DNA of 64,000 nt from an uncultured Lachnospiraceae bacterium (GTDB lineage Bacteria; Bacillota; Clostridia; Lachnospirales; Lachnospiraceae). The position numbers and the translations under genes are program-made. Under the pieces are notes generated by a model that searched no databases, was not told the origin of the DNA, and worked only from the letters and a program-made list of their open reading frames with translations. Of the stretch, positions 41,300-49,700 are shown one piece after another; position 1 is the first letter of the stretch; every line of letters starts with the position of its first letter. The stretch covers positions 62,001 through 126,000 of the forward strand of contig CAJTNT010000001.1 of NCBI GenBank assembly GCA_910577785.1, in the 5' to 3' direction.

Positions 41300-43576
41300 A
41301 TGTTCAATACTGTAAATAACACTTTACAAAAATTTTCCAAAAAACAGCGCAACGGACGGATCCTCCCCAAGAAGCATGGCGCGGATTCCGCGCAGGGCAA
41401 ACGGAAGTTTCAGAAGAAGCACGCCGCAGACTCCGCGCAGGGCAGGCAGGAGCCCGCGAAAAAACATTTGCTAAGCCAGTTCAGCCGCCAGCGGCTTACA
41501 GACTTCTTAAACCGCTACTCCGTGCTTTTCCACTACTTAATGGCCTGTGGGATCTGCTTTGTCATTGAAGTGATTTCCCGCCATTCGTTCGGAGACGCTT
41601 TTGCGTTTATGTTTGACCGCGGCCTGGCCTTTTTGTACAATTCGCTGCTGGTATTCTTTTCCTTCCAGCTTGTCTATTTTTTCCGCAGAAGGGCGCTTAT
41701 GCGTACCCTAATCAGCGTCCTCTGGCTGTTTTTGGGAACCATCAATGGCTGTGTGCTGCTCAAACGCGTTACGCCTTTCACGTATACAGACATGAAGCTG
41801 ATTAACGATCTGTTTGCAATGAAGAGCAACTATTTCTCTACTGGGGAGGCTCTGCTTGTCATCCTCTCTGTGATTGCCGTTGTTATTGGCATTGCACTGC
41901 TGTGGAAAAAGGGGCCAAAATACAAAGGGAAGCAGCACCGCATCGCCAGCGCTCTTTCGCTTATTCTGTTTGCCGCCTTTATCCCTATCGTGACCCAGGC
42001 TGCTGTCAGCGGCAACATACTGGCTGATTATTTTGAAAATATTGCCCAAGGCTATAAGGATTATGGGTTTGTATACAGCTTTTCTGCCAGCGTCTTAGAC
42101 CAGGGCATGAAGGAGCCGGAAAACTATACCCAGGAGGCGGTGGACACGGCGCTGGCTAAGGTTTCCACAGAAGCATCCGATAAGGAAGATCTTCCAAATA
42201 TTATCTGCGTGCTGCTGGAATCCTTTGTCGATCCCAAGGAAGTCCGCTTTTTGGAATGCTCCCAGAACCCAACGCCAAATTTTGACCATCTGTTTGACAA
42301 TTACTCTTCTGGTTACCTGACGGTTCCTGTCGTAGGCGCCGGCACTGCCAACACAGAGTTTGAGATCCTCACCGGGATGGGCATGAACTATTTTGGGCTG
42401 GGGGAATATCCCTACAAGACGATTTTAAAGTCTGCCTCCTGCGAGAGCATTGCTTCGGATTTGAAAAGCCATTTAGGCTACGGCGCCCATGTGGTACATA
42501 ACAATGGAGGCAATTTCTACAGCCGTAGGAATGCTTTTACACAGATGGGCTTTGACACCTTTACAAGCAAGGAAATGATGGACATCCAGGAATATACACC
42601 TTTAGGCACCTGGCCAACTGACCATATTTTAATCAGCGAGGTGGAAAAATCCCTGGATTCCACCGAGCAGCAGGATTTTGTCTACACAATTACCGTCCAG
42701 GGGCATGGCGCCTACCCTACGGAAAAAGTCATTGAAAACCCGGAGATCACTGTAACCGGCGCAGAAAGCGAGGCAAAAAACAACGAGTGGGAATACTATG
42801 TCAATGAAATCCACGAAGTGGACAAATTTATCGCCGATCTGATTGCCATGCTGTCCAAACGCGACGAGAAGACTCTCCTGGTGTTATTTGGCGACCATCT
42901 GCCTACCATGGGGCTTACCCCGGAGGATATGGCAAGCGGAAGCATTTTCAAAACCAAATACGCTACCTGGAACAATTTCGGCGCTGAGAAAAAAGACCTG
43001 GATCTGACTTCTTATCAGCTGCTGGCTGCAATTACCGACCAGGCCAATATCCACGAAGGAACCATGTTTACCTTCCATCAGAGCAACGCGTACCAGATGA
43101 CAGACAGCGCTTCCGCAGACATGGAGCTGCTGCAGTACGATACCCTGTATGGGAAGCGCTTTGCTTACCATGGCCAAGACGCCTATCCGGCCTCTGACTT
43201 AAAAATGGGCGTTGCGGATATTATTGCCAGCCGGGCGGAGGAACAGGAGGACGGCCTGCATCTATACGGTGAGAATTTTACCCGTTGGAGCAAAGTATTT
43301 GTCAACGGCAGCCGTGTGCCTACGACTTATAAGAACAGCAAAGAGCTGCTGATTTCTTCGGACAGCCTGGCAGAGGGCGCCAATAGCCTTGTGGTGAATC
43401 AGATGTCCTCCGACACCATTTTCCGCAGCTCCAATGAAATCTCCTACCAAAAGCTCCTTACGCAAACAGAGGACGCTGCTCCCAATATGCCTATAGATGA
43501 CACAACAGAAGATACGCCGAACAGCACGGATAAGGCGATCAATGGGAACCGCTCCAGGGATGAATCTGAATTTTAA
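41300..43576 (+). CDS. LTA synthase-family sulfatase-fold glycerophosphotransferase
   Basis: A 758-residue membrane enzyme. The N-terminal cytoplasmic 65 residues are basic and contain a doubled KKH.ADSAQG motif (about 48-bp repeat). Five membrane helices follow (about 75-235; FHYLMACGICFVIEVI, LLVILSVIAVVIGIALLWK). The extracellular sulfatase-like domain begins near residue 300: NIICVLLESFVDPK (first metal Glu), GAGTANTEFEILTGM (nucleophile Thr), GFDTFTSKEMM, VLFGDHLPTMG (metal Asp/His). A roughly 120-residue tail after 640 resembles an Ig-like add-on (WSKVFVNGSRVPTTYKNSKE). The enzyme moves glycerophosphate onto a cell-envelope polymer; the exact polymer is not shown. Confidence 0.9.
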   Translation: MFNTVNNTLQKFSKKQRNGRILPKKHGADSAQGKRKFQKKHAADSAQGRQEPAKKHLLSQFSRQRLTDFLNRYSVLFHYLMACGICFVIEVISRHSFGDAFAFMFDRGLAFLYNSLLVFFSFQLVYFFRRRALMRTLISVLWLFLGTINGCVLLKRVTPFTYTDMKLINDLFAMKSNYFSTGEALLVILSVIAVVIGIALLWKKGPKYKGKQHRIASALSLILFAAFIPIVTQAAVSGNILADYFENIAQGYKDYGFVYSFSASVLDQGMKEPENYTQEAVDTALAKVSTEASDKEDLPNIICVLLESFVDPKEVRFLECSQNPTPNFDHLFDNYSSGYLTVPVVGAGTANTEFEILTGMGMNYFGLGEYPYKTILKSASCESIASDLKSHLGYGAHVVHNNGGNFYSRRNAFTQMGFDTFTSKEMMDIQEYTPLGTWPTDHILISEVEKSLDSTEQQDFVYTITVQGHGAYPTEKVIENPEITVTGAESEAKNNEWEYYVNEIHEVDKFIADLIAMLSKRDEKTLLVLFGDHLPTMGLTPEDMASGSIFKTKYATWNNFGAEKKDLDLTSYQLLAAITDQANIHEGTMFTFHQSNAYQMTDSASADMELLQYDTLYGKRFAYHGQDAYPASDLKMGVADIIASRAEEQEDGLHLYGENFTRWSKVFVNGSRVPTTYKNSKELLISSDSLAEGANSLVVNQMSSDTIFRSSNEISYQKLLTQTEDAAPNMPIDDTTEDTPNSTDKAINGNRSRDESEF

Positions 43577-43593
43577 AAAAATGCAAAAAACAC

Positions 43594-43622
43594 TTGCATT
43601 TCCTTCTCCTCTGTGATATAGT
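43594..43622 (+). promoter_or_regulatory. Promoter of tRNA-Leu
   Basis: TTGCAT at 43594-43599 and TATAGT at 43617-43622 with a 17-base gap, about 45 bases before the tRNA. The AAATGCAA/TTGCATTT stem just upstream overlaps the -35 box and may end the preceding transcript. Confidence 0.65.
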
Positions 43623-43667
43623 ATTTGTTGTTCGGGTGAATAAATACGGTTCACCTGAATATCAGAT

Positions 43668-43751
<84 letters not shown>

Positions 43752-43757
43752 TTCGGC

Positions 43758-43800
43758 AATAGCCCGTAAGCCCTTGATTGGGGATATGGGCTATTTTTTA
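43758..43800 (+). terminator. Terminator after tRNA-Leu
   Basis: AATAGCCC (43758-43765) pairs with GGGCTATT (43788-43795), followed by TTTTTA. Confidence 0.8.
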
Positions 43801-43829
43801 TTCTTCTCCGATTTACAGAATGAACTTTC

Positions 43830-43933
43830 TGCCCCATGTTTTCACTTTCCCCTCATTTGCAAGACATTATTCTGGGACTTTTGCCCCAAATTTTCAGATT
43901 CCCCTTCATTTGCAGGACGGTATCTTGGAACCT
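43830..43933 (+). repeat. 52-bp imperfect direct repeat upstream of the binding lipoprotein
   Basis: Two adjacent copies start with TGCCCCA at 43830 and 43882 and share TTTTCA, TTCCCC and TCATTTGCA. They lie between the tRNA terminator and the start codon at 43979 and may be operator copies or a plain duplication. Confidence 0.6.
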
Positions 43934-43978
43934 TCTGCGGGAAATCCTCATATGATAGAAAAAACAGAAGGACGCAGT

Positions 43979-45004
43979 ATGAAAAAAATTCTATCACATT
44001 TCGTATCATGTATCCTCTGCCTGATACTGGCCGCCGCAGCTGCTTTCCCTGCCGGATGTGCCTTTCCTGGAAAGGGGACGGGCAGCAAGGGACAGACAGA
44101 CGTCACATTGAACGAAGTGGCTCATTCCATCTTTTACGCCCCCTTATATGTGGCAATCGAAAAAGGATATTTCAAGGAGGAAGGGATTAACCTGACACTG
44201 GTTACCGGGTTTGGGGCAGACAAGACGATGACGGCTCTTCTTTCCGGGGAAGCAGACATTGGCTTCATGGGGCCGGAAACCACGGTTTATACCTACAACG
44301 AAGGCTCACAGGACTGCGTGGTAAATTTTGCCCAGCTGACGCAGCGTGCTGGCAACTTCCTGGTAGCACGTAAAGAAATGCCAGATTTTACCTGGGAGGA
44401 CGTCAAGGGCGCCGAAGTGCTGGGCGGCCGGAAAGGCGGCATGCCAGAGATGGTATTTGAATTTATCCTTAAAAGGAACGATATTGACATTACCCAGGAT
44501 CTGACCATTGACCAAAGCATTGATTTTGGCTCCACCGCCGCGGCATTCTCTGGTGGGAAAGGCGATTTCTCCGTTGAATTTGAACCTGGCGCCACCGCAT
44601 TGGAAACAGAAGGCGCAGGCTTTGTCGTGGCCTCCTTGGGCGTTGATTCCGGCTATGTCCCCTATACCGCCTTCAGCGCCAAGTCAAGTTACCTGAAAGA
44701 ACACCCCGACGTAGTGCAGAAATTTACCAATGCGCTGCAAAAAGGCATTGATGACACACTTTCCCACACCCCAGAGGAAATCGCCAAAACCATTTCCCCG
44801 CAATTCAAGGAAACGGATCTGGAAACCCTCACTACGATTATCCAGAGGTACCACGAACAGGACACCTGGAAGGAAAACCTGATCTTTGAGGAGCCCAGCT
44901 TCCGCCTGCTCCTGGAAATCCTCTCAGAAGCCGGGGAACTTACCGATGAGCCCTCTTATCAGGATTTGGTCGATACTTCCTTTGCCGAAGAAGCCATACG
45001 CTGA
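43979..45004 (+). CDS. NMT1/SsuA-type ABC transporter substrate-binding lipoprotein (orphan)
   Basis: A 341-residue exported lipoprotein. The signal MKKILSHFVSCILCLILAAA leads to the lipobox PAGC (Cys at about residue 26). The mature part follows the type II periplasmic-binding fold of NMT1/THI5-like proteins: VTLNEVAHSIFYAPLYVAIE, KGYFKEEGINLTLVTGFGAD, TALLSGEADIGFMGPET, GGRKGGMPEMVFEFIL. Relatives bind thiamine precursors, sulfonates or nitrate. The ATG at 43979 follows AGAAGGA; an earlier ATG in frame lies in the repeat region and lacks an SD. No permease or ATPase gene is adjacent, and a terminator follows at once, so its transporter must be elsewhere or lost. Confidence 0.88.
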   Translation: MKKILSHFVSCILCLILAAAAAFPAGCAFPGKGTGSKGQTDVTLNEVAHSIFYAPLYVAIEKGYFKEEGINLTLVTGFGADKTMTALLSGEADIGFMGPETTVYTYNEGSQDCVVNFAQLTQRAGNFLVARKEMPDFTWEDVKGAEVLGGRKGGMPEMVFEFILKRNDIDITQDLTIDQSIDFGSTAAAFSGGKGDFSVEFEPGATALETEGAGFVVASLGVDSGYVPYTAFSAKSSYLKEHPDVVQKFTNALQKGIDDTLSHTPEEIAKTISPQFKETDLETLTTIIQRYHEQDTWKENLIFEEPSFRLLLEILSEAGELTDEPSYQDLVDTSFAEEAIR

Positions 45005-45005
45005 C

Positions 45006-45042
45006 TGCATGGGCGGAAACTAGCCCATGCATCACACTTTTT
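45006..45042 (+). terminator. Terminator after the binding lipoprotein
   Basis: TGCATGGGC (45006-45014) pairs with GCCCATGCA (45023-45031), then TCACACTTTTTC. Confidence 0.75.
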
Positions 45043-45370
45043 CGGCCTATGCTAGCCCTGCGTTGACTGCACGGTGGGAACCTTGATGCTAAGGCATGGA
45101 ACCCCTTTAGGAACTACAGGAAAACCGCCGTTATCTACGGCCTGGAAACCGTCCACAACAGCGGTTTTCCTGTCCCTTGGCATTGCCGAATGGCATCTGC
45201 TCTGGCAGAAAAATAACGGCGGCCATGCGAAATTCGTTTCAGCTGTAATTCCCGCATCATAGAAAATCTGCGAAACACACAATCTTTATGCCATTGATAT
45301 TCCCTGCGGCAAGCCCGTCAAACCTTACCATCTATTTCGGATCATCGTCTTTTACTTCAAGCAGGCTGCC
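45043..45370. other. Gene-free stretch between the binding lipoprotein and the PHP gene
   Basis: No convincing ORF. The main structure is the inverted repeat at 45116-45173. Short ORFs on both strands lack an SD and family features. Confidence 0.55.
45116..45173. repeat. 58-bp inverted repeat with 13-bp perfect arms
   Basis: ACAGGAAAACCGC at 45116-45128 is matched by GCGGTTTTCCTGT at 45161-45173. The inside carries further complementary pieces (TACGGCC, GGTTTCC). No T tract. Confidence 0.65.
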
Positions 45371-46093
45371 CTATACGTCATACCAGTGGTTAAAATATCC
45401 CCTCCATTTCATAGGATTGGCATTTACAATCAGCTCTTGTGGAAATTTTGCCTGTTCCAGTACCTTACAGGCATTTCCATGCTCTCCTACCAGGGAGTCC
45501 ACATGGGCGTCTGAGTCCATGACCACCGGCACTTGGTACTTCTGGCAGAGAGCCAGCATCTCCTGGTATCTCTCCCTGGGATCGCCGCGGAAGCTCCAGG
45601 CAGAAAGGGAAGCATTGTTCACTTCCAGGATGACATGGTACTCCTTTGCTGCTTTTACCAGCTTTTCATAATCAATCGGAAAGCGGCTGTCATCCGGATG
45701 GGCAATGATATTGACGTAAGGATTTTTCATCGCCCCGATATATGCCTCTGTATTTTCCTCTATACTCCCGGACTGGTAACAAGGCGTATGGAGGCTTGCC
45801 AGCACCACATCCATCTCCCTAAGGATGGACTCCGGCAGATCCACATTTCCCGCATAATCCAAAATATTCAGTTCCACGCCATATAACACGGCCATCCCTC
45901 TGTATTCCCTGGGCAATACGCGGCAATTCACAAAATACATCCTGTGGCAGCTTCCCGGCATGGCAGGCGCGTGCTCTGTAATGGCATAGAGTTCCAGCCC
46001 TTTTGCCTTAGCAGCTGCAAGCATCTCGTTCCGAGTATTGTATGCATGGCCGCTTGCAATTGTATGGGTGTGTAAATCAACTTTATCCAGCAT
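45371..46093 (-). CDS. PHP-domain phosphatase (YcdX-like)
   Basis: A 240-residue protein beginning MLDKVDLHTHTIASGHAYNT, the PHP metal motif DLHTH. Other ligands are in YAITEHAPAMPG, VEL(N)ILDYAGNV, LASLHTP, NIIAHPDDSRFP and VVMDSDAHVDSLVG. These match the trinuclear-metal PHP phosphatases of the YcdX group; substrates are phosphate esters not defined here. The start at 46093 follows GGAGGGACGAG. It stands alone, convergent with the binding-protein gene. Confidence 0.92.
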   Translation of the reverse strand: MLDKVDLHTHTIASGHAYNTRNEMLAAAKAKGLELYAITEHAPAMPGSCHRMYFVNCRVLPREYRGMAVLYGVELNILDYAGNVDLPESILREMDVVLASLHTPCYQSGSIEENTEAYIGAMKNPYVNIIAHPDDSRFPIDYEKLVKAAKEYHVILEVNNASLSAWSFRGDPRERYQEMLALCQKYQVPVVMDSDAHVDSLVGEHGNACKVLEQAKFPQELIVNANPMKWRGYFNHWYDV

Positions 46094-46174
46094 CTCGTCC
46101 CTCCATCTGTACACATTTTGGCAGCCTTGGGCTTCCAGGTTTTTATTTTAGCCCTTTTTGCGGCAATTTGCAAG

Positions 46175-46276
46175 ATGGCGGGCGATTTTATGGACTGCTG
46201 TTTTACAGGCATGTGAACATGCTTTATGGCGGGCGATTTTATGGGCTGCTGTTTTACAGGCATGTGAACATGCTTT
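46175..46276. repeat. Two 51-bp tandem repeats
   Basis: Copies at 46175-46225 and 46226-46276 differ at one or two bases and contain TTTTACAGGCATGTGAACAT. They stay open in frames on both strands because the unit is a multiple of three, but there is no SD or family match, so I treat them as non-coding. Confidence 0.8.
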
Positions 46277-46320
46277 GGCGCATACGGACACAAAATTTGC
46301 TGAAAATCCAAAAGCAGCAA

Positions 46321-46386
46321 TCAAAAACCCCGCTGCAAGCAACGGGGTATCAAGCTTGCTGCGCTGCAGAGCAGCGGGGTTTTTGA
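46321..46386. terminator. Large bidirectional terminator-like hairpin
   Basis: TCAAAAACCCCGCTGC at 46321-46336 pairs perfectly with GCAGCGGGGTTTTTGA at 46371-46386. Inside is a second stem (CAAGC/GCTTG). T runs follow on both strands. Confidence 0.7.
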
Positions 46387-46401
46387 CCCTCGCGGCATTC
46401 G

Positions 46402-46451
46402 TCAAATATCCATGCAAACATGGCTATTTTCCTCATTGCTCGCGGGAATAA
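46402..46451. repeat. 50-bp dispersed repeat, copy 2
   Basis: 48 of 50 bases agree with 37119-37168. Here it is 15 bases downstream of the large hairpin. Confidence 0.8.
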
Positions 46452-46506
46452 AAGAAACAATAGCGCCAGGAATCTGCTTTTGAGAATCCTGGCTCAGTTT
46501 TTTGAT

Positions 46507-46686
46507 TTATGTGTTTTGTTTTGCTTTTCGTTGGTTTATTTCTTCGAAAGAAAGGCCTGAACGATTCGCTATTTCTTCAAAGGCGTATTTCCTGACAGAT
46601 GATATACGGAGTGCGGCTTCTCTCATACCTTCTTTGATTCTTTTTTTCAAGGATTCCTTTCTCATGTCTTCCAGAATGCGGCACAT
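46507..46686 (-). pseudogene. C-terminal fragment of an Rpn/PD-(D/E)XK transposase-like protein
   Basis: The 59-residue frame MCRILEDMRKESLKKRIKEG ... KYAFEEIANRSGLSFEEINQ has the helical tail typical of Rpn-type recombination-promoting nucleases/putative transposases. The nuclease domain is absent; upstream the frame runs into the end of the large surface-protein gene. AAAGGAG eight bases before the ATG could still allow translation, but it is better seen as a remnant. Family recognition is from the tail only. Confidence 0.5.
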
Positions 46687-46748
46687 TTCACTTGCTCCTT
46701 TACATCCATACCGTTTTTCAAAAATTCTCTCAGCAAAGTTACATGAGC

Positions 46749-49700
46749 CTATTCCCTGCACCCCGAAAACGCTTCCAAAAATCCCTGGTTCGCTCCCTGC
46801 CCAGCTTTCCAGCTCCCGGGGCCGCCTTCTGTCGTCCATTCCTGGACGGCAAGGATATCATTACGAGAAAATTTCCAGGTCTCTGCTGGCGTCTGGTTAT
46901 CCAGAATTCCCTGCAGATAAGCGTAATTATCCTCTTCCCGCCAGATGGAATGTTCCTCTAGGGTGTCCAGATGCTCTTTGGAGATATAGCGTACATATGA
47001 CTGCGGCAGCGACTGTATCTCAGCTTCTTCATCCCATATGATAAGCATAATTTCTTTATAAGAAGTCTTCTTGTATGCGTCTGTCACCTGGTAGGTAACC
47101 TTAAATTCTTTTTTCGCCTCCGTCTGCATCAGCAACGGCCTTAAGTCGCAATCCTGTAGCATCAGCTTGCCGCTGATGTCCCCATCTTCTTTATCTTCTG
47201 CTTTCGCATAGCCCAGCAGCAGTTCTTCTGTAATTTCTCCCCGGTTCGCTTCTTCTTTCAAGTAATAAAAGATGTCTTTGCTCTGGATTTCGGGATAATA
47301 ATTGTACCGAATCATGACGGGGATTTCCGCTTCTGCTGTATTCCCATGGCTATCTTCCACGGCAAAGGTAACTTTAACCACTGCCTTCTCATCTTTCTCT
47401 AATTTCAAGAAATAAGTATCCAACCGAAAATCCTCTGGCACATCCTCTTCATATTTCTTTACATACGCTTTCTGGCTTTTATTTTTAGATTCTGGATAAA
47501 CAATTTTCCGAATCTGCACCTTGTCATGGAGCGCAGTCCCTGGCTGCCTGCTGTCTTCCATATCATGGACAGCCAAATGGGCGATTAAATCTTCCTTGCC
47601 CACCTCCTCCCCTTCGTAAAATTCCATCTTATTCCCTGGCTTTTGCACAATGGTCGGAAATGCGTCCCATTCTGCCCTCAAATTGACATATTCTGTTGTG
47701 GCCACTTGCGCATGTTCCTGCCGCTGATTTGCGGAAGAGCCAAAAAAGAAGACTACCTGATAGTTTCCCATAGCCTCTGGAAGTATATTGGAAACGGCTT
47801 CTTCCTTTTGGGCAAGCGCATAGAAACATGCCATTCCTTTCTGTTCTTGGGGATGGAGCAGGATACCTTCCTGCTTCCCCTGCCCTTCCGCGCCCTCCTT
47901 TGCAGATCCCAGGCGCCAGCCCTGGAATTGATATCTTACCTCACAGGTATATGGGATCCCCTCTTCTGTTTCCTTGGTCTGTGTCTCTGTCCTTACAAAG
48001 GGATTATCCCGAAATTGGTACATAGATTCCAGAGGCACATTGCATTCGATAATGCCCTTTCCTTCTGTCGCCCCATTTCCATGATAAACTACGTTCGTTC
48101 TCTTATATACATAATAGCGGCATACTGTCTCCGGCGACTGGATATCCTCCACATCCGAACATCCGATATAGCGGTACTGGGGATATTCCCCCATTTTCCT
48201 CTCCCATTCACTCCCAGAGACGCTTTCCCCTGCCAATTTCTTCTTCGCCTTGGGCTGTACTCCCAGCCTTAGCAGCGTACGGAACCTCCCTCCCTGGAAA
48301 TAAATTTCCCTGTTTGATAGCTTTTTGCCATTCTTTATCACTGTCAGCTGATATGCTGTTCCTTCTGCCGGAGAAAACATCAGGACAGATTTATCAGCGC
48401 TGCCAGACGACCCGGAAGCGGAGGCGCCCTTTTCGGCCGAGACAAATGTCCCTATTCTCGTCCCCTTGGGCTTTCCTTCAAACAATACGGTAAATCCGCT
48501 TTGCCCCATCTGCACCGTGGTACGCTTTGATTCCTCCTCATAAGCTACCATTACTTCCAGCCCTTCCCTGCTCTCGTCCTCTGGCTTTTCCATATCACAG
48601 GGAAGATCTACATAATCCTGGCAGGTTACCAGATATTTATAATGTGCATACCAGACGCTGTTTTCGGTACGCTTATAATTGGCAATGCCTTTTTTGGTCA
48701 TTTTTCCTTCCTGGTTAATCATTTTCTCACCTTCGCTTGGAGCGTCATAATAACCGATAAAGACATAGCCTTCTTTCTCTGGAATGGTAATCGTCCCGCC
48801 TTCCTGCTTATTCTTCAAAAGCTTGGTGCCTGCTGCATCCAGATACCAGCCCTTTTCGTATAGCTGGTAAATCTGTTTTGTGCCTGCCGTTTTGGGGGAT
48901 TTAAGCTGGTTTTTCAATGTGGCCTTGTAAACCTTGGGCTTCCACTGAGCATAGAGCGTAACCACCTGCCCGTCTTTTCGGGCTAGGTTCCGCATCCCCT
49001 TCTGGCCATCCTTATATTGCGTTCCCGAGCCATCTGCTTTGGCAGTCCATCCGGCAAAGGTATAGCCTTCACGCTTAAATTTATTCCTGCGCAAAGCAAA
49101 CTCCTCATCATACACTGCATTGGTATCCTGCATATTGCCCTTTCCTCCATTGGGGGCATATTTTACCACATATCGGTTGGGCTTAAGGCATAGTCCAAAG
49201 ATGGCATGATGGAAGCTATGGGTGGCTCCAAAGTTTGTCATCCCCGTATTATTGGTATCTGTGGCAAATTTAAAATACCCATCCCCTGTCCAGGGCTTCT
49301 CATCCTTGTCCAAGGCCTCATCCTTGCGTTGGATCTGCATATTTTCAGGCTCAATGTCAAAGCGATCCACATTCTGAGGGACGCTTTCATCCAATACCAT
49401 CTGATACCCCGGATAGTCATAAAGCAGCTTTCCGCACAGTTTAAAATAAAAACCATTTGTATTTTCCGGGATTCCCGGCACTTTCCTTAAGACTGGATCC
49501 GCCCCATTCCCATCCTGCCTGGTTTGTTCCCAGGAGGTTCCCTGTTCCAGCTTTAGGGCATAGGGATCCTTTTTGGCCAGCTCCTTATTGGTCCAGCTCC
49601 AATTCGCAATATTGGCAATCCCACCCTTTTTTTCCTTCAGGTAAAGCAGCTTCCATGTAATCTTCTGGCTTTGGAAAGAAGATACGGTCGGCAGGCTCAT

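Noticed and set aside
45928..46451. ORFs on both strands through the 51-bp repeats with 17-residue periodicity
   Set aside because: The periodicity is forced by the repeat length; no SD or family match, and frames are open on both strands equally.
43830..46451. CRISPR array
   Set aside because: Direct repeats here occur only twice, are imperfect or directly adjacent without spacers, and no cas gene is present.
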